DNA from: Kryptolebias marmoratus
Taxonomy: Eukaryota > Chordata > Actinopteri > Cyprinodontiformes > Rivulidae
Assembly (NCBI RefSeq): GCF_001649575.2
Contig: NC_051452.1
Location: 15,034,616 to 15,098,615, forward strand
Direction: 5' to 3'
Length of the DNA: 64,000 bases
Position 1 is the first letter of the stretch, and the number at the start of each line of letters is the position of its first letter. The notes beneath the pieces were generated by a model that searched no databases, was not told the DNA's origin, and saw nothing but the letters and a program-made list of their open reading frames with translations. A program made the translations under genes and the position numbers. This document shows positions 35,724 through 64,000 of this stretch, piece by piece.

Positions 35724-36556
35724 GTGCTAATAAGTAAAAAACAAAAAAACCCCACTGCAAAACATTTAAATTTCATTTATAATATTCAAAATAGTTGAAA
35801 AACAAGAACAAAGCAACATACAGCATTCTAAATGGTTAACATTATTTACTGAAAGAAACTATTTTGGAGCTAAGGATTATTTTGAGGACACCTAATCTGT
35901 CTTAAAAACCAATCATGGTTAAATATTTGGAGTGGATTAAAGCATTCTTTTCAATGTGTGTGAATTACACAGTTCCGCTTGATGTTTTTGTAAATAAGTC
36001 TTTTCAGGAAGTTTTTTGGATTTACTGGAGATTTATTTCAGTTCTTTCACCTTTTAAAAGGTACTGGGAAATCTTTTATTATTTCTCCATAAAATATATA
36101 AAAAAGCAATGAAGTGATGATGCAGCAGAAATTCTTGTATTGAATTCTTCCAGCTGTAAAACAGATGACTGCCTTTGATGCAAAAACTGATCAATAATTC
36201 CAATTTATTTTCTTTTTTTATTTGTTCAGTCGGGAAGAATCCACAAATACTGACTCATCTTCCTGATCTAACAGTGCACATCTCACTTCCCATCATGGTG
36301 ATACGGTAGCACATTAAAAAGCATCTCCATGGCCTTCTGTTTGACAGGATGAGCTGCAGTTGTTTGATCTTAACACCTAAGTATAAGTAGACATCACGCA
36401 TGACCTGCGCCTTTCCTCAGATGAACAAACGCTCGGCTCGTTGGTTCGGCTGCAGAGGAGGGGGGGCCACTGTGTCTAATGGGTTGAGAGTAATGGGATG
36501 ATCGACCAAGAGCAGTTAAACCATCCCACCTGAGCAGATCTGGCCTCCTCTTCCAG

Positions 36557-36563
36557 TATATAA
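36557..36563 (+). promoter_or_regulatory. gcg: TATA box of the proglucagon promoter
   Basis: TATATAA stands about 30 bases before the likely transcription start near 36590. The non-coding first exon then runs to a clean donor (AAAAG|GTAAGT) at 36648. Upstream, about 36400-36550 is richer in G+C than its surroundings and holds a FoxA-like AACAAAC and an E-box-like CACCTG, both common in glucagon promoters; these two sites are only suggestive. Confidence 0.7.
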
Positions 36564-36589
36564 GGCCGCAATGTAGGAGAGGCGGCATG

Positions 36590-38340
36590 GTCAGATGCTG
36601 ACACCAAGACAAGGAACTAACAGCTCTGCTTGTAGGTGAAAATAAAAGGTAAGTTTAATTTTTAAACTGTTTTCCTTCAACTGTCAGATTTATGAGGCAA
36701 AATGCTTCTTTCCTTGTGTTCTGTCACAGGGTCCAAACATGAAAAGCATCCACTTTGTGGCCGGCATCCTTCTGGTTCTGAGCTTTCTCCAGATCAGCTG
36801 GCAGCTTCCACTGCTCCACAATGATGAGCACTCAAGGTAGAATCTGTTCTCTTCAGGACTTTGGGGTGTTTTCAACCAAAGTTTACAAAGTAGACATGGT
36901 TAACAAGGTTAACAGCTTTGAGGAAAACATCAGCATTCTCTAGAAAATATAATACCAGGCATCAAAGCAAACTATGGCTTTATTTAGATATCGACTCCAC
37001 TCTAAAGTACGTCCGTTTTATTTTACACCCAATTTCTTATTAAATAAAAGGTAATAGGTTTGTAAAACAGTTGGAGAGTTTCTTATGGTTTATTTTGATA
37101 AAACCTAACTTTAAAACTAATAGCTACAAGTATAATGTGGTGTAAAATGTAAAAAGTTCAAATTTTTCAAAAATCTACAATATGAACGGACCACCTATCA
37201 TGGGTACTACTGAAGTCTACAGCTGGATCAGTGGTTAGAGCAGTTGTCATCCAATGAGAAAGCTGGAGGTTCAATTCCAACGGTATGCCACAAGTTGAAG
37301 TGTATTTGGGCAAGACACTGAACCCCTCATTGCCTCTGATTTTAAATTTCATATATATATATATATTAGAAATTTAAAATTAAGAAAAATCAACTTTTAG
37401 GTTTAGTCAAAAGGAAAAAAAAAACGTGTTAATAAATCATTTGAGGAACAGCTACACCAAAGTACTATTTTTTAAATGTGAATCAATAGAGTCTGCAGGC
37501 CGACATCGGTTACCAGGTTAAGTACTGACAGGAACCTAATAAGAATAAGAATAAATCTAACAAAAAATGGATTTATATTTTAGTGTAGTTTTAAAAATTA
37601 CATTTTATAGTGTAACTATTTTCATTTCCATTTCAGTTTTTAAATTAAATTTTACAATGTAACTCTTAAATACATTTTTATAGTGTTATTATTTTTTTTC
37701 TTTTTCTTTTTTGTCTGCTCCTTTTTTCAGGGGTCGCCAAAGTAAGTCAATATGGGCTCATCCCTGTAGCCTCAGGATTAAAATTTCATTTTTATAGTGT
37801 TTTTAAACGGCATTTTATAGTGTATCCTCCTTTATAAAAAATACTTTAGGATGGTGACAGTTTTGGTCTTAGAAACAACAGTAACATGTCGACCGTCTGT
37901 TTTCTTTCTGCTGCAGGTTCGAGGAAGACGACACATTAGGAGCTGAGTCCAAGGAGCTGCCGAACATGAAGAGACACTCTGAGGGAACGTTTGCAAACGA
38001 CTACAGCAAATTCCTGGAGGACAGGAAGGCGCAGGACTTTGTCCGATGGCTGATGAGCAACAAGAGGAGCGGGTTGGTTTGACCTCTGCAGACACATGAT
38101 GTCAGCCAGCATTGATGTTCTCAAACTTTACATGTTTTTGTGTCCAAAATGTTCGCTGAATGTATGAAAAAGGTTAATAACAGGGCCAAGTTCTCACGAA
38201 CCTTGCTGTTTGTTCACAGAGCTGCAGAGAAGCGCCATGCAGAAGGGACCTTCACCAGCGACGTGAGCTCTTACCTTAACGACCAAGCAATCAAAGACTT
38301 TGTTGCTAAGCTCAAGTCTGGAGAAGTCCGAAGAGAGTAG
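36590..38340 (+). CDS. gcg: Proglucagon, short form: glucagon + GLP-1
   Basis: Hormone precursor of pancreatic alpha cells and gut L cells. Non-coding exon about 36590-36648, then exons 36730-36836 (ATG at 36739), 37917-38072 and 38220-38340, ending TAG at 38338-38340; 124 residues. The signal peptide is [18 protein letters not shown] and onward. Glucagon is at 53-81, starting [18 protein letters not shown] and released by KR on both sides. GLP-1 is at 91-121, starting [17 protein letters not shown] and ending SGEV before RR-E. A poly(A) signal at 38524-38529 would serve this form. The donor after exon 3 is GTTGGT, weaker than usual. Pancreatic transcripts lacking GLP-2 are known in several non-mammalian vertebrates. 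Confidence 0.95.
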
Positions 38341-38974
38341 GCTGTCCCTCCTTCCTCCTCCTTCTCCTCCTCCTCTTCTTCCTGCAGAACCAAACCACCT
38401 AAAACGGCTTGTCTCTGATTCCACCACGACGATGAGAAAGAGTGATCGTGAACCAATCAGCTGCTTCTTGTTGCCCTTTTTTCCACCCCTCTTCCTGTTT
38501 TTGTCCCTTTGATGTTGTGCTGAAATAAATCACCTGAACTTTTCCACTGCGTTGATTCCTGTATGTCCACACTGTGCGATGAAACACAAAACACACACGG
38601 TGACAGCAATTTATGAGCGCTATAGCAACGAGCGATGGTGGAGCTCGGTGGCAGATTTCCAAGCCGTGGGGGCCGCTGACTCTCCATGGGTGCTGTTTAC
38701 ATTGTGTCCCTGTGTACACACTCAGATCGCAAATGGCCAGGCGGAGCAACGCGTTCAGCAGGAGGCACGTAGACGGAAGCTTTACCAGCGACGTGAACAA
38801 GGTGCTGGACTCCATGGCCGCCAAGGAATATTTACTCTGGGTCATGACCTCCAAGCCTTCAGGGGAAAGGTAAATCTAAAATGTCACACCTCTGATGGGC
38901 TACATGCTTTAAGTTACGCCTGACTGTGATTTTCTCTCTTTTGCAATACAAAAAGGCAAGAGGAGCAACAATAA
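36739..38974 (+). CDS. gcg: Proglucagon, long form: glucagon + GLP-1 + GLP-2
   Basis: Coding exons 36739-36836, 37917-38072, 38220-38336, 38726-38869 and 38956-38974 join in phase to give 177 residues. The GLP-1 exon uses an internal donor (GA|GTAGGC at 38336/38337), which converts Glu-stop to Glu followed by [16 protein letters not shown]-2 then begins [18 protein letters not shown] (138-170) and ends at TSKPSG-ER. The last exon adds QEEQQ and TAA at 38972-38974. The exact donor is inferred from phase and consensus. GLP-2 acts on gut growth in mammals; its fish role is less clear. Confidence 0.85.
37347..37366. repeat. Short AT microsatellite in gcg intron 2
   Basis: An AT dinucleotide run of about ten units. 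Confidence 0.7.
38524..38529 (+). terminator. gcg: Poly(A) signal for the short proglucagon transcript
   Basis: AATAAA lies 184 bases after the GLP-1 stop codon and before the GLP-2 exon. This is where a transcript that retains the stop would be expected to end. Confidence 0.65.
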
Positions 38975-39296
38975 TCTTGTCAAGAGCTCCCTCTCTGTGC
39001 TGCACGCAAAGCCATATTCAGGAGGATAAGGAAGCCATACTGCTTTGAATGTAATAATATGTCTTTTCTTTTTTTTAACTTTATTTTGAATGAAATGCAA
39101 AGGTACAAATATACTACTCTTCCACAGACATATGGTGCACAAGGGAAGAGTTAAAGTTGAGGGAATGTTATTTTCTACAAATTGACCTTATTTTCTATAT
39201 CAGGTGATAACAAGAACACAAAAGGTTTCGTCTCAGGTAGTTCTGTGGAAAGCACAGAAAGTCCAGGTAATTGTCACTGCATATGAAAACTTTCCG

Positions 39297-39302
39297 AATA
39301 AA
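39297..39302 (+). terminator. gcg: Poly(A) signal for the long proglucagon transcript
   Basis: AATAAA about 320 bases after the TAA that closes the GLP-2 form; it probably ends the 3' UTR of the long transcript. Confidence 0.65.
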
Positions 39303-39589
39303 ACTTTTATTGATTTTGGAGTGTGGCATTAGTCTCATTTATTTAACGTTATATAAACTATCTCAGAAAGCAGTGGGAAAAGAATTACATTTTCTTTTTA
39401 TCTAAACAGAAAAACACACACAAAATAATAAAAAAAACTAACATTCTTTAAATGAATGCATATTGTCCACGACCTTTCTTGTCAGTTTTAAACTAACTTA
39501 ATTTTTCTTTAAAGAGAAGTGACAGAGTAGCTACTTTATTCAAATCTTGAAAATCGCGTTATGTATAGTCTATCTTAATATTGCAAGAT

Positions 39590-39860
39590 TTAGTGATATC
39601 TGTTAGCGCTCAGAGTATGTCTTAAGGACAACTTTGAGCTACTACCAAACCCAACTTTAGCTCAATTTCTGTAAAATTGACTGAATTATAGCCATATACA
39701 TGTTTACCAAAGGTTGATAAGCTGTGGCAACCATCTTGAATTAGGATGGCTTTAAAAGCTAATCAGTTGTAGATCTTCATCCAGTTACCGTAATAATTTC
39801 TGAGAGTTTCCTTAGAATTCATTTTGCGGTTAATGAAATATTTTGCTAACAGGGATTCGG
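39590..39860 (-). repeat. Dispersed repeat family A, reversed copy
   Basis: Complement of the family: CTACTACCAAACCCAAC, TTGATAAGCTGTGGCAACC and AATATTTTGCTAACAGG follow in reversed order. Confidence 0.6.
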
Positions 39861-40510
39861 TCCCAATGAGCCTGAATTTAGGTTCAGCCTTTATGACTGT
39901 AGATCATTTGGTGCTGCTTCAGACAATGAGTAAATCCAAGGATGTAAAAGGGAATAGGAATAGGTATTAACTTATGTGATCCTACTGGTCCATTCAAATA
40001 TTTACAATTCTTAAACAGCTGTATTTGGTTGTATGCAAGAAAAAATAGTGACAGATGTTTCCACTTATACGCACACATACAGTACATATCTGCATAAATA
40101 CATTTATGTAAATACATTTATTTACATTGAACCACAGTCCCATGTACACATACTCACAGTCACATAAACTATCTAATAATAAATGTTTTTTCATAATTAG
40201 GTAACTATGATTAACCATATCAGGCTTTTCTTTATGTACAGTTGAAACCAGATGTTTATGTATACTGTTTATAAAAAGCAGACTATTTTAGACAACCTCA
40301 ACTATTAAAACAGACATGGATGTTCACAAAGACATTTGCAGCAGCACTCTATAAACAATAAAACTAAATATCCTTCACTTCCAAAAATAGTTCCTCCTAA
40401 TAAATAATGTTAATTACTTAATTAATTAGATTGCTGCATATTTTTATTATTATTATTTTGACTTTTAATTAGACATTAAAATGGTTTTTGATGATTCGTT
40501 CTTATTTTTT

Positions 40511-41620
40511 TTTGCTTGGGGCAGGACAAGCCATTTGTAGATTTATCGTATCACCTGTCGGCAGTGATCAGAACTGCAGACAGCACCAATAAACTCCTAT
40601 AGGGGCAAAAATAAGTCTGCCACATAGACACATTCTGTTGGTTGTAGCTCACTGGTATGTCCATTACTAAAGCTAAACAGCACAAGCTTATCAAATACAG
40701 GAATGGCGTGGAGCAAAACCTGCTGGAGTCCAACAGTGGAAATGTTTTGTTTCAGAAAATATATCTATCCACCTCAAACACACTGCTTCTTTGTGTGACT
40801 TCATGGGAAAAATCAAAATAAATCAGCCAAGATATCAGGAAGAGACTCATCGACTTCCACAACTCTGGTTCATCCTTGGGTACAATTTCCAAATGTCTGA
40901 AGGTTCATCTGTTCAAACATTTATACACAAGTATAACCACCATGGGCATGTCCTGTCATCATACCACTCACAAAGGAGATGGTTCTGTGTTCCTGAGATG
41001 AACGTGTTTTGATGTGAAATGTGTGAATCAACCCCAAAACTAAAGCTGAAGACCTCGTGAAGATGCTGCTGAAGCTGGTCAGAGAGTCATTATCCACAGA
41101 GAAACAAGTCCAGAACCAACACGGACTGAAAGGAAACTCAGTGAGAAAGAAGCCATTACTCCCAAAGCAACATAAAGAAGACAGATTACACTTTGTAAAT
41201 ATACACAGGGACAAAAAGATTTATGTTTGGAGACATGTCCTGTGGTCTGATGAAACTAAAACTGAACTGTTTGGACATAATGACCATTGATACATTTGGA
41301 AGAAAAAGGGGAAAACTTGTTAGTCTGAGAACACCATCCCAACTGTGAGGTACAGGAGTGGCAGCATCATGTTGTGGGGGCATTTTGCTGCAGGAGGGAC
41401 TGGTGAACTTCACAAAATAGATGGCATCATGAGAAAAGAACACTATGTGGAAAAATTGAAGCACCATCTCAAGACATCAGCCAGGAAGTTAAAGCTTGCA
41501 CACAAATGGGTCTTCAAATGGACAATGACGCTCAGCATACTGCCAGATTAGTTACAACGAGGCTTCAGGACAACAAAGTTAAAGTTTGGAGCTACCATCA
41601 CAAAGCCCCATAAAGAAAAT
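40511..41620 (+). mobile_element. Tc1-like transposase relic, copy right of gcg
   Basis: The longer copy. It includes the helix-turn-helix linker region, LVRESLSTEKQVQNQHGLKG, the VLWSDETKTELFGHND motif, a GSIMLWG block and the downstream TMTLS region. Frames shift several times. It faces the copy at 34955-35723. Confidence 0.8.
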
Positions 41621-42752
41621 ATTAACTATCAAGCAAATAGAACAGCATAGTAAAACATAAATAAACCACAGCACAAGTTTCAGCTTTTTAATCTTTATTT
41701 AGGCTCTCCTGCACGCTCGCTCTCTCACATTCTCATGAAACAAATAATTGCACAACAGATCTGAACTGATTGTTCTTTATACAGGTGACTTGTTAAACAG
41801 AAAGTGTCCTCCTATTACTACCAAATTTAAGGCAGAATTCCACACAGAAGTGGCCAAAATGTTTGATACTGATACAATTCTGACCCATGATTATTTTCTC
41901 TAAGTTCCTACAAACCATCAATGAGACAACGGGCAAAAAAAACATCTACAACAAAAATCTAAGTTCAACACTTAGTTTATATTAGTAATATATTAGTAAC
42001 ATTTTACATGAATAAAATATAGCTACTATGTAATATACATTGTTAAAACTCTTTACCATTTATTACATGTTGCCCTTACCAAAAAGCAAAACAAGATAAA
42101 AGAATTATTGCATCTCTAGAAGTAACCACGTTCCTGCAGCGAGACAGTTTCACCACCATGCAGGTGTTTTTCTTTTTAAAAAACAATTAGCTTCAGATGC
42201 TAACACACTGAGAGTGGTTTGGAGAGGAGACCACATGGATGACACTCGCTGACAAGATGACAAAGAGTACACAGGTGGAAAACACTGAGCTGTCTGTACA
42301 ATCATCCAAAAGTTAAGCATTTAGGTTTCACTCTTTTTCTTTAAAGCAGAAAGTGGCTAACAAAGCTAAAGCTAACAAATTATCCAGCCATGCAAGCTTG
42401 GGCCTCCAGAAATACTACAGACAAATGAAATAGTTGAAAAAGGAGCTCATTAACTTTCTTATTTTTGAGAGTAAATTGAAAAAGCTGATATGTCCCTTAT
42501 ATCTTTTCAATAAGCATGAAGCTAACACTAACAAGGACTCATTTTGGTTTAATTTGGTACAATCTAACATGCTTCCTTTAAAGTCTCTGAAATTCCATTA
42601 TTGAGATATAAAGTGCAAATTACTGTAAGCTTTTGTGTTACTCTTAAAGGGATAGTTCCATTTTTTTAAGCTGCAGAGAGGTTAGGAGCAGTCAGTGTTT
42701 TAAATTCATTAAAAAGCTCTCTGAGCCACCTCAGTTTGGAGAAATAAATAGC

Positions 42753-43797
42753 ACAAAAATTAAGGAAATTCTTATTTGGTTGATTATTTCTTTGTTGTAA
42801 CAATACTTCTCGGAAAGCCTGTTTGTTTATTGAATAGTGTCATATTTGTTGGGAAAATACATTTGTGGGTTGAGCAGCAGAGTTGAGCATGTGGGTTGCA
42901 CACATGGAAAACTTACCAAATCTTCTCTGTCAAACAGCTTTTTCTGCTGTTGACTCTTGTTTGGTGTTTATTAGATTGATTGATTGATTGAAATCTGAAG
43001 AAACAAGATATATTGGCAGTTTAACAATTTATTTACTAAACAAACAAAGGCCTCAAATAGCATGTGGAAGAACCATACACAGCCACAACCACCTTGTCTC
43101 CCCCTCCTCATGCTGCTCACCAGCTTGGTCACAACCTGCTGTGAGACGGCATCCCCTTCTCCAGCCAGCATTTGTTGAAAAACTGCCAATATGGTTGTGT
43201 TGGTCATTATGAAACAAACAGCCGATCCTACATTGAGGTTCAGGTCAGGACTGCAGGCAGGTCATTCCATCCTCTCTACTCCCAAACATCTGGAGGTAGA
43301 CTCTGACAAACTCCACTTTGTGTTGTGATCTTAAAAAATAGAGTTTGGTCCTGGCATTGGTTGTTCACGTGTGATGACAATCAGGTATCTGATTGTCAGC
43401 TCATGCTGGTGAGGAGGAGGTGCTAGTCTGTTGTGGCTGTGTATGGCTGTGTACTGAGGTCCTAGCTTGTAAAATTAATAAATTGTTAAATTGCCAATAT
43501 GTCTTTTTTCTTCAGACTTCAAACATCTAATCTAATTGACACCAAACAAGAGTCAATAGCATAATAACAATGAAAAACTTGTCTTGTCTTCTTTGCAAAC
43601 AGCTTCTTCAAGTTTTTCATGGGTGCAATGCACAGACTCAGCTCTGCTGCTCAACCCACAAATAGATATTCCTAACAAATGTGGCACCATTTAAGGAAAA
43701 ATAAACAGGTTTTTCAACGTTATAAGATTTATTGTCAATAAGCATTGTTACAACAAAGAAAAAATCAAACAAACACAAATTTCCTTACTTTTTGTGC
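42753..43797 (-). mobile_element. Tc1/mariner-type element, copy 2, decayed
   Basis: Terminal inverted repeats of about 200 bases start CACAAAAATTAAGGAAATT and are mirrored by AATTTCCTTACTTTTTGTG. The interior matches 205-1147, including the complement of the PACSPDLNLIEH motif. The two copies differ by small indels. Confidence 0.7.
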
Positions 43798-43924
43798 TAT
43801 GTTTAGAATAAATCATGTTTGGACAGTCAGTCTAACCACTAGACCAAAACCAAACCAGATTACTGCCATCCTAAAACAATTCCAGTCTCAAAATGATCTT
43901 AGTGGTGTGGAAACCATAATGCCA

Positions 43925-44065
43925 GTATCTCACTGGGCTGTGACGGTTGGCGACAAACTGAAAACAGCATTTAAAATGGAGTTGAAACTCCTTTTTCAAA
44001 ATGTTTGCTGGGGTATTCATTTTTCTTGCATGAGTTGCAGAAATTCTGAACATGTTTAAAAAACT
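43925..44065. repeat. Half copy of the MITE-like repeat at 32490-33105
   Basis: Starts TATCTCACTGGGCTGTGACG and ends near CTTGCATGAGTTGCAG, both shared with the intron 22 element of fap. Confidence 0.45.
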
Positions 44066-45082
44066 TAACAAAAAAAACCAAAATAAAGTCTCAACTGTAA
44101 ACTGCTTTGATTTTATCCCCGGTCCAATTAGTCATTAGCTAGTTCATTCAAAAGGTTTCTTCAAACTGATCTTGTTTAGATGGCTGATTACAGCAGGTAA
44201 GCTACTGACCTCTCATAACCTGTCAACATAACCCCACTTCAAAGACTCTAACCCCTTTGAGCAGTTTGAACTGTCTCACCATTTTTATTTTATTTTTTGT
44301 GTGTGTGGTTAGCTAAACCAAAGTCCTGCTTACGTTAGCTTCATTTTTAGATACTGGCATGAACTGTATCAATTTCTTTCCTTAACTCTCAGTAACAAGG
44401 CTAAAATTAACATTTTCAGATTAAACTGAGGAAAGGTTTGACTGGACAAGAAACATTTATATGTGCAACAGCAATGGAGAATACCTTAGAGTGATTTGAA
44501 CTGTCACTGACACGAAGACATATAGATTTACAACTTTTATATAGAAAATGTATATTTAATACTTTCAGAAAATTACAAGATTCTCTACATAGCCAACTCT
44601 CTTAGGTACCAGTGATTTGGGTTAGTATTGGCAAAAATCTACATTTTTTTAATTTATTTATTTTTTTATTCTAAGGTGCGAAATTCAGCAGCAATAAATG
44701 CTCCACATGAAATCCCTTTGTGGTTCATTGTGGCAGGTTTTTAAAAGGACAACTTGCAGTTGCTCTTGGAAAAAATATAAAAACATACAAAGTACAAATG
44801 ATAAAGATTTAAAATTCATTTAAAATGTTTCCATAATTGGTCTAACTTAATACGGTTGGTGTCACATAATTCTGGCTTCACTCTGGTGCTGGTACAGTTG
44901 TGTTTATATATAACTGGTTTCCTCTTGGTAATATGGTTTCTAACAAATACTTTTTTTTTGCACATAGACTTACATGACTAAGAACACAGTGTAGCACAGT
45001 ACAAAGGTGATCGAGTGTGGCACGGTATATTTGTTTTTGTATTTTCTGACTGTCAGCACAGTGGCACCACCAGTACGTGTCA

Positions 45083-61883
<16,801 letters not shown>

Positions 61884-62599
61884 CTGCAAACAGAAAAGGT
61901 TTTCTGATTCATTAAGTCACACATGAAGCCTTTAGTGTGTCCAGGATTATTTCATCAGCTTAAATTTAGACATAAATAATGTAGCTAAGTGGGTGCTGGA
62001 TTATAAAGCAGGACTGGTGTGTTTGGGAGGTAACTTGAGGATCTGGTTCTGGTTTTCCAGTTTAAGAATTTTGTTCACTTCACTTCCTTTTCTGTTTGCC
62101 ATTGTTATGTAGCTCAAACCAGCCATTCAAAGGGCATTTTCTGGGTATGTATGGTGCTGGTTCCCAGTCCATGGTGAGGGTTGCATCAGGAAGGATGTAA
62201 AACTTGTGCCAAAAGAAACAAGCAGATCTACATCTGCCCTACAGGATTGAATGACTGCCCTTTCAGATTGTACAACAGTTTTACCAGATCATATAACTGC
62301 CTGCAACAACTTTTCTGAAGCTTATGACTGCCTTATCGTACAAAGGCTTTTCTGAATCGGTCGGGGAACCGGGTTAACAACAACTGCCTCCAGTGCTGCA
62401 AACCAGGACACATGGACTTGGAGGCAGATGATCCGCTTTGGTGACCCCTGCTAAGGGAGCAGCCAAAAGACAAAATGTAGCTCCAACAAATTTATGCTTC
62501 TGAGGTTCGTTTCCGCTGACTCAAAAATAAGAAATCACTGTTCTATTTTCCTCAACTAATATTACAGAACCATAAAATATTTCTTTGACATTTTCATTT

Positions 62600-62815
62600 T
62601 CTAAAACAATTAAAAGGCCTTGAAGGAATGCATATCATCTTTCATGACACACTTTAATACTAAGATCTTGAACCATCTTGAATTAGGTTGAATTAAAAAT
62701 TATTTAGCTTTTGAGATACAGACAAATTTATTGTAAATTTCATTAAAAGTCATCCAGTTTTATGAGATATTTTACTAACACAACAGACAAATGAACACAC
62801 ACACAGGTAATGGCT
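62600..62815 (-). repeat. Dispersed repeat family A, reversed fragment
   Basis: Begins with the family 3' end reversed (CTTGAAGGAATGCATATCAT) and finishes with GAGATATTTTACTAACACAA, but lacks the middle. Confidence 0.5.
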
Positions 62816-63450
62816 GCACATTATAGCAGTGGTGGGCGATATTAAGATTGTCCAACGCATTAAAACCATCACCAAAAATTGTGTCTATACGTTTGTTATC
62901 AATTTAACATACATTTTTTTACATGTTTTAAAAACAGTTAAATTTACTTAAGCTATTTTTTATTTAAAAACTTGGACCAAAAAGATTAACTAGTTTAAAC
63001 TAGGGTTGTTCATCTCTAGTTTGTGGCCTATGCAATACACTGCCAGTGATTTGATTAATTAAAGATACATAGGCAGTAAAGAAACAATACAGTACAATAC
63101 AGCCTTTAATCCACAGACAATGTGATTAAATATGAGTTTGTTTAAACATGTTAAATTAAATGCAATAAAAAAGGGATGATACTTTCTCAGTTTGTATTAA
63201 AATTACACTTTCGTAAAACCTGGCTCATAATCAACAAAGAATACACAAAAATGAGGCCTGATGCAAAATTAATACAACTACTAGAGCAGACATGCTTTAT
63301 AATTCTGTAATATTAGTTGATTCACATGATTTGGGCGAAGCACACTTTCAGTGTTTGTTGCTTTTTACACAGATGCTGCTGGAGTTATTCTCTGAAACAG
63401 GCTTCAACTTCTTGGTTTCAGTCCGAGGTCTACTTTTGTACAATCTTTGG

Positions 63451-63456
<6 letters not shown>

Positions 63457-63508
<52 letters not shown>
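63457..63508. repeat. TA microsatellite
   Basis: About 25 TA units between the slc4a10 exon at 61750 and the second gap. Confidence 0.9.
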
Positions 63509-63509
<1 letters not shown>

Positions 63510-63539
63510 TGCATTCACATCTTCCATGAGAACAAGATC

Positions 63540-63695
63540 CGTGCGATAAACAGCTATGCCTTACCAGTAATCAGATACCCTGCAGGAATAATTACCTGGC
63601 CAAAGGAGGAAATGAAGACCACAGATGTTAAGACTCTGAAGCTACTAACCATGCATGGAGGGTTCCACCCCAAATCCAGCATCCTGAGACTGTAC
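63540..63695 (+). mobile_element. Non-LTR retrotransposon fragment cut by gap
   Basis: One open plus-strand frame encodes NSYALPVIRYPAGIITWPKE followed by KLLTMHGGFHPKSSILRLY, a stretch I recognise from fish LINE-type polyproteins. It follows the TA run and continues into the N gap, so its length is unknown. Confidence 0.7.
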
Positions 63696-64000
63696 NNNNN
63701 NNNNNNNNNNNNNNNNNNNNNNNNNNNNNNNNNNNNNNNNNNNNNNNNNNNNNNNNNNNNNNNNNNNNNNNNNNNNNNNNNNNNNNNNNNNNNNNNNNNN
63801 NNNNNNNNNNNNNNNNNNNNNNNNNNNNNNNNNNNNNNNNNNNNNNNNNNNNNNNNNNNNNNNNNNNNNNNNNNNNNNNNNNNNNNNNNNNNNNNNNNNN
63901 NNNNNNNNNNNNNNNNNNNNNNNNNNNNNNNNNNNNNNNNNNNNNNNNNNNNNNNNNNNNNNNNNNNNNNNNNNNNNNNNNNNNNNNNNNNNNNNNNNNN
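63696..64000. other. Assembly gap at the window edge
   Basis: 305 N to the end of the window. Confidence 0.99.

Larger units (their letters stand above)
33910..36589. other. Intergenic region between fap and gcg
   Basis: Holds the fap 3' UTR, a family A copy (34665-34950) and a reversed Tc1-like relic (34955-35723). The rest is A/T-rich with no exon that I can support, up to the gcg promoter at about 36400. Confidence 0.5.
39303..45082. other. Intergenic region between gcg and slc4a10 (convergent genes)
   Basis: Both genes end into this 5.8-kb space. It contains a reversed family A copy, a Tc1-like relic, a second TIR element and the 3' UTR of slc4a10. DPP4 occupies this place in mammals, but I see no S9B exon here. 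Confidence 0.55.

Noticed and set aside
38399..38854. 151-codon minus-strand frame over gcg
   Set aside because: Antisense to the GLP-2 exon and the short-form 3' UTR; no recognisable product.

Overview
This is a window of a vertebrate nuclear genome, most likely a teleost fish. It is A+T-rich, has GT-AG introns, and is full of fish-type repeats: Tc1/mariner relics, LINE fragments with TATC or ATTCT tails, MITE-like foldbacks and microsatellites. I found nothing prokaryotic, no CRISPR array and no tRNA or rRNA gene. Two runs of N (48540-49099 and 63696-64000) are assembly gaps.

Four protein genes can be rebuilt exon by exon with matching reading phases. (1) Minus strand, 1288-8450: grancalcin (gca), a penta-EF-hand calcium-binding protein; seven coding exons are present and the last short one is off the left edge. 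(2) Plus strand, 11807-33909: a complete 26-exon prolyl dipeptidase of the DPP4/FAP family (S9B). It is called fap by position, but its active-site residues are partly DPP4-like. (3) Plus strand, about 36590-39302: proglucagon (gcg), with separate glucagon, GLP-1 and GLP-2 exons. The GLP-1 exon can either stop or splice on to GLP-2 at a site overlapping the stop codon. (4) Minus strand, 45083-61883: the last 13 exons of slc4a10, a sodium-coupled bicarbonate transporter, ending in a PDZ-binding tail.

The order gca - fap - gcg - slc4a10 matches the conserved vertebrate block SLC4A10-DPP4-GCG-FAP-IFIH1-GCA read backwards. Here there is only one S9B gene, and no ifih1 between fap and gca. Functionally, proglucagon makes peptides that DPP4-type enzymes can trim in many vertebrates; gca and slc4a10 are neighbours by ancestry rather than by shared pathway.

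Most of the rest is repeat. One unnamed dispersed family of roughly 450 bp occurs at least twelve times. Two Tc1-like transposase relics face each other on either side of gcg. A second pair of TIR elements lies at 0.2-1.15 kb and 42.75-43.8 kb. Fragments of non-LTR retrotransposons lie at 9.0-9.5, 45.5-46.2, 55.6, 56.3-56.8 and 63.5-63.7 kb. The points most worth follow-up are the overlapping stop/splice-donor in gcg, a 17-nt microexon candidate in slc4a10 that would remove the PDZ tail, the mixed FAP/DPP4 character of the protease, and an unidentified open segment beside the first assembly gap.
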